A stretch of DNA of 11,341 nucleotides from Syntrophaceae bacterium. Its GTDB lineage: Bacteria; Desulfobacterota; Syntrophorhabdia; Syntrophorhabdales; WCHB1-27. The notes beneath the pieces are model-generated. The model did not search any database. It was not told where the DNA came from and saw only the letters and a list, made by a program, of their open reading frames with translations. The DNA lies in NCBI GenBank assembly GCA_003165115.1, contig PLSJ01000502.1, forward strand, positions 185 through 11,525, given 5' to 3'. Position 1 is the first letter of the stretch, and every line of letters starts with the position of its first letter. Both the position numbers and the translations under genes were made by a program. Below, piece by piece: positions 6,285 to 11,341 of the stretch.

Positions 6285-8885
6285 CTAAAGCGTCTGTTTC
6301 TCCTGCTCCTCGACATAAAACTCAAGCCTGTCGCCTTCCTCGAGGGCGTTGAAACCTTCCAGCGATATGCCGCACTCATAACCGGCGGTCACCTCTTTCG
6401 CGTCATCCTTGAAGCGTTTCAGGGAGGCAAGCTTGCCGCTGAACACGGTCTCTCCCTTTCTCACGAGCTTCGCCGTGGCGCCTCTCGTGACCTTTCCCTC
6501 GGTAACGTAGCAGCCGGCAATCGTGCCTATCTTGGACACGCTGAAGGTCTTTCTCACCTCCACGGCCCCGATCCGTACTTCCACGATGCGCGGCGCGAGG
6601 AGACCTTCCATCGCCTTCTTCACGTCATCGATCATGTCGTAGATCACGGAGTAGGTCCTTATGTCCACCTTCTCCTGCTCCGCAAGGCTCTGCGCCTTCC
6701 CTATCGGCTTCACATTAAAACCGATGATGATCGCGCCGGACGCCATCGCGAGGTTCACGTCCGTTTCCGTGATGGTCCCGACGCCGGTGTGGATGATATT
6801 TATCTCGACGGCTTCAGTGGAAAGCTTCTTGAGCGCCTCCCTTATGGCGTCCAGGGTCCCCCTGGCATCGCCTTTCAACACCACGTTCAGGGTGACCTTT
6901 GCCGTCTGGCCCATCCTTGCATAGAGCTCGTCAAGGGTGACCCGCGAGCTTTTGGCCTGTTCCTGCTCCCTTATCTTTTCCTGCCTGAACCGGGAAAGTT
7001 CCCTGGCGTACCTCTCCTCCGTCGTGGCGATGAACGGGTCGCCGGCCTTGGGCACGTCCGAGAAACCGACGACCATGACGGGGGTTGCCGGCGGGGCCTT
7101 AGTTATCCTCTTGCCCTTGTCATCGACGAGCGCCCTGACCCTGCCGAAGGCGGCTCCCGCCACAAAGGGGTCCTGGATCTTCAGCGTCCCTTCCTGAATG
7201 ATCACCGTGCCGAAAGGACCATGCCCCTTATCCAGCCCGGACTCGATAATGATTCCCTTTGCCAGCTTGTCCGGGTTCGCCTTCAGCTCCAAAAGCTCCG
7301 CCTGTAAGAGGATCAGCTCCAGAAGCTCATCGATCCCGGTCTTCTTTTTCGCGGATATCTTCGCGGTCAGCGTCGTTCCGCCCCATTCTTCGGGCTGAAG
7401 GCCCTGCTCGGTCAGCTCTTTCATCACCTTATCGGGGTTTGCGTTCGCCTTATCGATCTTGTTGATGGCGACAATGATCGGCACACCAGCCGCTTTTGCG
7501 TGGTCTATGGCCTCCCTTGTCTGTGGCATCACCCCGTCATCCGCGGCCACGACGAGTACGACGATATCGGTCACCAGCGCCCCTCTCGCCCTCATCGCCG
7601 TAAATGCCTCATGGCCGGGCGTATCGACAAAGGTGATCTCCTTCTTCTCTACCTTGGCGACATACGCGCCGATGTGCTGGGTGATGCCTCCCGCCTCCCT
7701 TTCCGCGACGTTCGTATTCCTTATGGTGTCCAGAAGGAGCGTCTTTCCGTGGTCCACGTGGCCCATAATGGTCACGACCGGCGACCTCGGCTTGAGGTTT
7801 TCGCGGGCTTCCGCCTGCTGCTCCTCATCCCTCGTCGCGAACGCTTCCTCGACGGAGAAAATCCGCTCGACGTCGTAACCCGCGTTGGCGGCCACCACGC
7901 TGGCCAAATCATAATCTATCGTCTGGTTCACGTTGCTCATCACGCCGAGGCGGACCAGCTTGGCTATCACATCGGAGGCTTTCACGCTCAACCTTTTCGC
8001 GAGCTCGCCGACCTGTATATGATCAGCGATCCTGACGATCTTCCTCGCGGGTTTCTGCTCGGACTTGTGCTCTTCTTCGGCCCTGTCGTCTCTCCTGTCC
8101 TTTCTGTTCCTGAAGGGAAGGGTCTTGCCCTTCTGCCGCCGGAACGCATACAGGTCCTCTTCCTTGATGACGACTTTTCTCTTGCCTACTCCCTTGCCCT
8201 TCAGCTTTGCCTCTTCGATCTCTTCCTCTTCTATCTTTTTAAGGAGGCGCTCCGCTTTCTTCTTTTTTCGCTCCTCTTCGGTCTCTTCATCTTCGACCAG
8301 CACGAATTCCTTGTTGAGGTCCTGCTTGTAGACTTCCTCAAGGGCCCTCGTGATCTCCTGCTTCTTTTCCTCGCCGATGCTGTCGATATCCGCCTTCACC
8401 GTTTCTTCGGCGGCCCCGGCCGTTACTGTTTCCGGGACTTCTGCTTCTTCCGCCGATTCCTGTTTGTCGACCCGCTCGATCATTTCGATCTGGGGCCGCG
8501 CCGGCTCTTCCTCTCCGCGCTTTTCCGTTCTTACGAGATCGATGACCGGCTCTTCGGCCGTTCCGGCAGGTCCTCCCACAATCTTCTTCGCCGGACCTTC
8601 CTTCCCGCTTTCCGCGACTTCCCGGACAGGTTCCTGTGGCTCCGCCCTGACCTCCGTCACCTCTGCGACCGGTGGGGCCTGGACCCTTCTCCTGATGATG
8701 GTGGAAGCCACCCTCTTTTCTATGATAGTCTCTCCGGAGGCCGTCGACTTCGTCGTTTCCGAGAGGGCCTGTTCCTCCCTCTCCTTTTCTTTATCTTTTA
8801 TTTTAACCCCTATGCTCTTCAGCTTGGATAAGATCTCTTCGTCCTTGATCTTATCCGTAAGGGTTGTTATCTTGATTTTCGTCAT
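6285..8885 (-). CDS. infB: Translation initiation factor IF-2
   Basis: GTPase that places initiator fMet-tRNA on the 30S subunit and promotes 50S joining. The 866 residues are typical of the long bacterial form. The N-terminus has an IF2N-like segment (1-30), then a long charged, low-complexity linker (about 35-280) rich in Glu, Lys and Arg, then a second IF2N segment near 285-338. The GTPase motifs are GHVDHGKT (375-382), GGITQHIG (399-406), DTPGHEAF (421-428), NKID (475-478) and SAK (511-513). Domains II, III and the fMet-tRNA-binding domain IV follow, ending near 860. The chosen ATG at 8885 has AAGGGAGGT six bases upstream and gives MTKIKITTL; the 17-codon upstream extension starting at a TTG is rejected. 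The residue after the P-loop Thr is Leu where Ser or Thr is common. The 110 bases separating it from nusA contain no ylxR. Confidence 0.98.
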   Translation of the reverse strand: MTKIKITTLTDKIKDEEILSKLKSIGVKIKDKEKEREEQALSETTKSTASGETIIEKRVASTIIRRRVQAPPVAEVTEVRAEPQEPVREVAESGKEGPAKKIVGGPAGTAEEPVIDLVRTEKRGEEEPARPQIEMIERVDKQESAEEAEVPETVTAGAAEETVKADIDSIGEEKKQEITRALEEVYKQDLNKEFVLVEDEETEEERKKKKAERLLKKIEEEEIEEAKLKGKGVGKRKVVIKEEDLYAFRRQKGKTLPFRNRKDRRDDRAEEEHKSEQKPARKIVRIADHIQVGELAKRLSVKASDVIAKLVRLGVMSNVNQTIDYDLASVVAANAGYDVERIFSVEEAFATRDEEQQAEARENLKPRSPVVTIMGHVDHGKTLLLDTIRNTNVAEREAGGITQHIGAYVAKVEKKEITFVDTPGHEAFTAMRARGALVTDIVVLVVAADDGVMPQTREAIDHAKAAGVPIIVAINKIDKANANPDKVMKELTEQGLQPEEWGGTTLTAKISAKKKTGIDELLELILLQAELLELKANPDKLAKGIIIESGLDKGHGPFGTVIIQEGTLKIQDPFVAGAAFGRVRALVDDKGKRITKAPPATPVMVVGFSDVPKAGDPFIATTEERYARELSRFRQEKIREQEQAKSSRVTLDELYARMGQTAKVTLNVVLKGDARGTLDAIREALKKLSTEAVEINIIHTGVGTITETDVNLAMASGAIIIGFNVKPIGKAQSLAEQEKVDIRTYSVIYDMIDDVKKAMEGLLAPRIVEVRIGAVEVRKTFSVSKIGTIAGCYVTEGKVTRGATAKLVRKGETVFSGKLASLKRFKDDAKEVTAGYECGISLEGFNALEEGDRLEFYVEEQEKQTL

Positions 8886-8929
8886 TCTCCGACCTCCCTT
8901 GTTTTGCCATACGCACCGCATCGACCGCG

Positions 8930-8950
8930 TCCGCAATATCCTCTTGCGGA
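8930..8950 (-). repeat. Small hairpin in the nusA-infB spacer
   Basis: A perfect 7-base inverted repeat (plus strand tccgcaa at 8930-8936, ttgcgga at 8944-8950) with a seven-base loop lies in the 110-base spacer, 44 bases before the infB ATG. No U-tract follows, so it is not an intrinsic terminator. It could be a processing or stability element between nusA and infB; chance is not excluded. Confidence 0.4.
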
Positions 8951-8995
8951 ACTAAAAGCGAGGCGGCCACCGATCCTTACTTTGTGCTTCCTTCC

Positions 8996-10345
8996 TTACT
9001 GGTTCTCTTCCTTCAAGGCGCCCACGGACTCCGGCGTCTCCGCGCTTTCCGCAGCCGCTTCTTCGGGCGACTCCGCCGCAGCCGCGGCAGCGGACTTTTC
9101 GGCGGCCTCCCTTTCGGACACGGCCTTTTTGGCGCGCTCGATGATCCTCGCGCAGTCCTCAAGGGAGATGCTCGTGATCTTGTTCAGCTCTTCCGGCGTG
9201 AGCCGGACGATATCCGACATATCCCTCAGGTACTCGTCGAAGAGTATACGGGCAAGAATCTCGTTGATCTGCAGCTTTTCCACCAGGTCGTCAATTACTT
9301 TGCGTGATGTTTTCTCGACCTCCGTTTCGCTTTTTATATCAGTTTTCCAGCCCGTGAGCCGGGAGGCGAGCCTTACGTTCTGGCCTTTCCTCCCGATCGC
9401 GAGGGACAACTGGTCGTCATGGACGATAATCTCCATGGAGTGCTCTTCCTCATTTATGTAAACCTTGGAAACCCGCGCGGGCGCGAGGGCGTTGCAGACG
9501 AATTTTGCCGCATCCTTGGTCCACGGTATGATGTCGATCTTTTCCCCTTTCAGCTCCTGCACCACGGCCTGGACCCTCGATCCTTTCACGCCCACGCAGG
9601 CGCCTATGGGGTCGATGCTCGGGTCCTGACTGTTGACCGCTATCTTCGCCCTTTCGCCGGGCTCCCGCGCCGCGCCGACCACCTTGATGATGCCTTCCTG
9701 GATCTCAGGCACTTCGATCTCGAAGAGCTTCACAAGGAAGCCGGGATGGGTCCTGGACAAAAGGATCGTACAACCCCTCTGCGTCTTCTCCACGTCGAGG
9801 ATATACCCCTTTACCCTGTCCCTCCGCTTGAATACTTCGTTCGGCAGCACTTCCTTGAAAGAAAGGATGGCTTCCGTCTTTCCCAGGTTGACGACGTAGT
9901 GGTTCTTCTCGACCCTCTGGATCACGCCGGTGACGATCTCGCCCTTCTTGTCCTTGTATTCGTTATAGATGACGTCGCTCTCCGCGTTCCGCACTTTCTG
10001 CATGATGACCTGCTTGGCCGTCTGCGCGGCGATCCTCCCGAGCGTGGACGTATCCATCTTGATGCCTATGCTGTCTCCTATGATGCATTCAGGGTCCTGC
10101 TCTTTCGCGTCCTCGATCGCTATCTCCATATCGGGGTCTTCGATGTCTTCCACCACCGTTTTAAATCGGAAAATTTCTATCTCCCCGACTTCGGCGTTAT
10201 ATTTGGCTTCCAGGTCCAGGTGGCTCCCGAATTTTTTCTTTGACGCCGAGAGCACGGCCTCCTCGAGGGCCTCTATGATGATCTCTTTGGGGATCCCTTT
10301 TTCCTTTCCCACCTGTTCGATGACATAATTCAGATCAAAATACAT
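8996..10345 (-). CDS. nusA: Transcription termination/antitermination protein NusA
   Basis: RNA polymerase elongation factor that stabilises pauses, assists intrinsic termination and takes part in rRNA antitermination. The protein has 449 residues: an RNAP-binding N-terminal domain (1-125), S1 domain (about 134-200), KH1 with GACVGVKGSRVQAVVQEL (248-265), and KH2 with IGRKGQNVRLASRL (317-330). A C-terminal helical region (345-412) resembles a single helix-hairpin-helix acidic-repeat-like unit. A low-complexity Ala/Glu/Ser tail (413-449) ends the protein. E. coli NusA (495 residues) has two acidic repeats and B. subtilis NusA (371) none, so this form is intermediate. The ATG at 10345 is chosen because AAGGGGAG lies four bases upstream; a TTG seven codons earlier lacks such a signal. 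The ribosome site overlaps the rimP stop, and only 10 bases separate the two genes. Confidence 0.97.
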   Translation of the reverse strand: MYFDLNYVIEQVGKEKGIPKEIIIEALEEAVLSASKKKFGSHLDLEAKYNAEVGEIEIFRFKTVVEDIEDPDMEIAIEDAKEQDPECIIGDSIGIKMDTSTLGRIAAQTAKQVIMQKVRNAESDVIYNEYKDKKGEIVTGVIQRVEKNHYVVNLGKTEAILSFKEVLPNEVFKRRDRVKGYILDVEKTQRGCTILLSRTHPGFLVKLFEIEVPEIQEGIIKVVGAAREPGERAKIAVNSQDPSIDPIGACVGVKGSRVQAVVQELKGEKIDIIPWTKDAAKFVCNALAPARVSKVYINEEEHSMEIIVHDDQLSLAIGRKGQNVRLASRLTGWKTDIKSETEVEKTSRKVIDDLVEKLQINEILARILFDEYLRDMSDIVRLTPEELNKITSISLEDCARIIERAKKAVSEREAAEKSAAAAAAESPEEAAAESAETPESVGALKEENQ

Positions 10346-10355
10346 GGCGCTCCCC

Positions 10356-10826
10356 TTATAGCTCAAATTCGAGATTTGCTTTCTTTATAACGGACAACGG
10401 GATCCTGTGTATATCCCTCTCCTCCCGGACTTCCACCTCATCTTCCCCAACGTCGATGATCTCGCCCCTGAATTCATTCTTCCCGTCGATTGCGACCCCC
10501 GTGACGATCCGGCATGTTTTCCCCTTGGCACGCGCGAAATCCGCCTTCTTTCTGAGCCGCCTGGTCAGCCCCGGGGAGGAGACCTCCAGGACGTAGGGGT
10601 GGTCTATGATATCTTCCACGTCGAGGAGCCGGTTCATCTCTTTGCTGACCCACTCGCAATCGGCTATATTCACCCCGCCTTCCTTGTCTATGTAGAGCCT
10701 CAAAAGCCACCGCTTTCCTGATGGCTGGAACTCAATATCTACAAGCTCGAGCGCTGATTCCTGAAGAATAGGCTCAACGGCGCGAATTACCTGTTCGGCG
10801 ATCTCTGCTGCGGTATCAGTGTTCAA
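10356..10826 (-). CDS. rimP: Ribosome maturation factor RimP
   Basis: Assembly factor that binds the 30S subunit and promotes incorporation of S12 and S19. With the chosen start it has 156 residues, the usual size. The hallmark YVLEVSSPGLTRRL is at 78-91, preceded by VDIEF and RWLLRLYIDKEGGVNI near 29-54. The C-terminal SH3-like domain includes GEIIDVGEDEVEV near 121-133. The start assigned is a TTG (10824-10826) with AAGGA five bases upstream. The frame extends 12 codons further to a GTG at 10862, but that GTG has no ribosome-binding site, lies only a few bases from the predicted transcription start, and would be inside a leader hairpin. The gene heads the operon as in most bacteria. The start codon is the least certain part of this call. 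Confidence 0.93.
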   Translation of the reverse strand: MNTDTAAEIAEQVIRAVEPILQESALELVDIEFQPSGKRWLLRLYIDKEGGVNIADCEWVSKEMNRLLDVEDIIDHPYVLEVSSPGLTRRLRKKADFARAKGKTCRIVTGVAIDGKNEFRGEIIDVGEDEVEVREERDIHRIPLSVIKKANLEFEL

Positions 10827-10841
10827 GCACGTCCTTAAAGT

Positions 10842-10866
10842 AAAAAAGCGGGGCAAACCCACTTTT
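10842..10866 (-). terminator. Terminator-like hairpin in the rimP leader (possible attenuator)
   Basis: On the minus strand AAAAGTGGG (10866-10858) pairs with CCCGCTTTT (10852-10844), nine pairs including one G-U wobble, around a five-base loop. The 3' arm runs into a total of six T residues (10847-10842). This has the form of an intrinsic terminator but begins only a few bases after the predicted transcription start and ends 15 bases before the rimP TTG. It could be an attenuator, a 5' stabilising hairpin or a pause site. Since NusA affects hairpin pausing and termination and E. coli NusA represses its own operon, feedback through this element is an attractive inference, not shown. Confidence 0.5.
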
Positions 10867-10875
10867 CAACGGTAC

Positions 10876-10904
10876 ATTTTAGCATGGATGCTTCAGTATT
10901 TCAA
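10876..10904 (-). promoter_or_regulatory. Sigma70-type promoter of the rimP-nusA operon
   Basis: Minus strand: -35 TTGAAA (10904-10899), a 17-base spacer, and -10 TAAAAT (10881-10876) preceded by TGC, an extended -10. The spacing is ideal. The predicted start of transcription is near 10869, giving a leader of about 43 bases before the rimP TTG. The spacer contains the inverted repeat agcat-gg-atgct (10881-10892), overlapping the last base of the -10. No other promoter of comparable quality was recognised for the minus-strand genes. Confidence 0.75.
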
Positions 10905-10922
10905 GAACAAGCTTTCTTTCGG

Positions 10923-10960
10923 CCCCGGCCGGCCGGGGGGGGCGGTTCGTTGCGGCCGCA
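10923..10960. repeat. GC-rich palindromes in the divergent intergenic region
   Basis: CCCCGGCCGGCCGGGG (10923-10938) is a perfect 16-base palindrome, and its end runs into a tract of eight G residues (10935-10942). TGCGGCCGCA (10951-10960) is a second perfect palindrome. Both lie between the divergent rimP and transporter promoters. They could be protein-binding sites, insulating structures, or chance in a GC-rich stretch. Confidence 0.5.
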
Positions 10961-10967
10961 GGGCAAG

Positions 10968-10996
10968 CGCACATATCATGCGGAATGTGCTAAAAT
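10968..10996 (+). promoter_or_regulatory. Candidate extended -10 promoter of the SemiSWEET gene
   Basis: TAAAAT at 10991-10996 is preceded by TGC (10988-10990), an extended -10. A weak -35 (CGCACA, 10968-10973, three of six matches to TTGACA) lies 17 bases upstream. The nine bases TGCTAAAAT are identical to those in the divergent rimP promoter. The predicted transcription start near 11003 almost coincides with the ATG at 11004. Confidence 0.5.
10969..10990 (+). promoter_or_regulatory. Dyad (possible operator) ahead of the transporter gene
   Basis: GCACAT (10969-10974) and ATGTGC (10985-10990) form a perfect 6-base inverted repeat with a 10-base gap. It covers the region from the presumed -35 to the edge of the -10 of the transporter promoter. 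This placement is typical for a repressor dimer site, but no regulator gene is visible in the window. Confidence 0.4.
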
Positions 10997-11003
10997 ATCA
11001 CGG

Positions 11004-11270
11004 ATGCTCCTGAACATCGACCCCGTCATGCTGCTCGGCCTCGTCGCCGGCGCCTTCACGACCGCCGCCTTCGTACCGCAAGTAATCCGCACGTTTCGGG
11101 TCAAATCGGCGCGTGACCTCTCGCTTGCCATGATCGGTCTCAACTCGGCGGGCGTCTTCCTGTGGCTGGTTTACGGACTATACACCGGCTCGCTCCCGAT
11201 CATCGTCGCCAACCTGGTCACGTTCGTCCTCGTCTCCGCCGTGCTTGTCCTCGCGATCAAGTACCGGTGA
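11004..11270 (+). CDS. SemiSWEET-like sugar transporter (PQ-loop family)
   Basis: An 88-residue membrane protein with three hydrophobic segments (about 8-28, 38-60, 64-86), the size and topology of bacterial SemiSWEETs, which dimerise to form a sugar facilitator. The PQ motif is in FVPQVIRTF (23-31; Pro25, Gln26), followed by the typical KSARDLSLAM. Trp54 in LWLVYG and Asn70 in PIIVANLVT have the spacing of the Trp-Asn pair described as the sugar-binding pocket in bacterial SemiSWEET structures. The ATG at 11004 gives the family-like N-terminus; the frame stays open back to an ATG at 10884, but that extension is Arg/Gly/Pro-rich, unlike the family, and spans the promoter region. No Shine-Dalgarno sequence precedes 11004 or the second ATG at 11028, so it may be leaderless or weakly translated. 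It diverges from the ribosomal operon, and no sugar-metabolism neighbour is visible, so the substrate is unknown. Confidence 0.85.
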   Translation: MLLNIDPVMLLGLVAGAFTTAAFVPQVIRTFRVKSARDLSLAMIGLNSAGVFLWLVYGLYTGSLPIIVANLVTFVLVSAVLVLAIKYR

Positions 11271-11304
11271 ACACGCCTGAATAGGGGAGACGGGCAGGGC
11301 AAAG

Positions 11305-11316
11305 CGCCGGCCGGCG
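11305..11316 (+). repeat. GC-rich palindrome downstream of the SemiSWEET gene
   Basis: CGCCGGCCGGCG is a perfect 12-base palindrome 34 bases after the transporter stop. It could form a short hairpin with a four-base loop, but only TTAGTTAG follows instead of a U-run, so it is at best a weak terminator. It shares the core CCGGCCGGC with the palindrome upstream of the gene (10925-10933). Confidence 0.35.
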
Positions 11317-11341
11317 TTAGTTAGTGTCCATCCGGAAACTC

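Noticed and set aside
6282..7307. A 341-residue plus-strand frame opposite the C-terminal part of infB
   Set aside because: It is fully antisense to conserved IF-2 domains and shows no recognisable domain.
7500..8831. A 443-residue plus-strand frame opposite the N-terminal half of infB
   Set aside because: It mirrors the low-complexity charged linker of IF-2; the Leu/Phe/Arg-rich translation is a by-product of Glu/Lys codons read in reverse, not a membrane protein.
10827..10862. GTG start at 10862 adding 12 residues to RimP
   Set aside because: It lacks a ribosome-binding site, is only a few bases from the predicted transcription start, and lies inside the leader hairpin; the TTG at 10826 has AAGGA at good spacing.
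10884..11003. A 40-residue N-terminal extension of the SemiSWEET protein from the ATG at 10884
   Set aside because: The extension is Arg/Gly/Pro-rich, unlike the family, crosses GC palindromes and the transporter's own candidate promoter, and overlaps the rimP promoter.

Overview
The window holds most of a conserved bacterial translation/RNA-metabolism operon on the minus strand, plus one small divergent membrane-protein gene at the right edge. In transcription order (right to left) the operon reads rimP, nusA, infB, a DUF503 (YlxP-like) gene, rbfA, an nrnA-type DHH phosphoesterase, truB, rpsO, pnp and an M16-family metallopeptidase. This order, with DUF503 between infB and rbfA and an M16 peptidase directly after pnp, is what I know from Desulfobacterota ('deltaproteobacteria') and related lineages. 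Together with the moderately GC-rich sequence it suggests a chromosomal core region of such an organism, possibly Syntrophorhabdia-like. The taxonomic guess is inference. I see no tRNA, rRNA, CRISPR array or complete mobile element.

Layout: 16-1275 M16 peptidase; 1276-3363 pnp; 3364-3512 a 149-base rpsO-pnp spacer that can fold into a long hairpin; 3513-3782 rpsO; 3798-4682 truB; 4679-5623 nrnA; 5607-5972 rbfA; 5962-6261 DUF503; 6285-8885 infB; 8886-8995 a 110-base spacer where many bacteria carry ylxR and sometimes ylxQ; 8996-10345 nusA; 10356-10826 rimP; 10827-11003 a divergent intergenic region; 11004-11270 a SemiSWEET-like transporter on the plus strand; 11271-11341 a short non-coding tail. 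Four starts (pnp, infB, nusA, rimP) were moved inward from the longest open frame because a Shine-Dalgarno sequence and family homology support the later codon.

The operon's products cover 30S maturation (RimP, RbfA, S15), initiation (IF2), transcription elongation/termination (NusA), tRNA modification (TruB), RNA decay (PNPase, NrnA) and probable protein or peptide processing (M16). Genes are tightly packed, with stop/start overlaps in the block DUF503-rbfA-nrnA-truB and a direct TAA-ATG junction between pnp and the peptidase. A strong sigma70-type promoter with an extended -10 element lies just upstream of rimP and is followed at once by a terminator-like hairpin in the leader. No promoter or terminator was recognised inside the operon.

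Nothing here convinces me of a wholly new system. The observations most worth a second look are regulatory: the hairpin at the 5' end of the rimP-nusA transcript, the long hairpin in front of pnp, and the palindrome-rich divergent region where the transporter may be made from a leaderless transcript.
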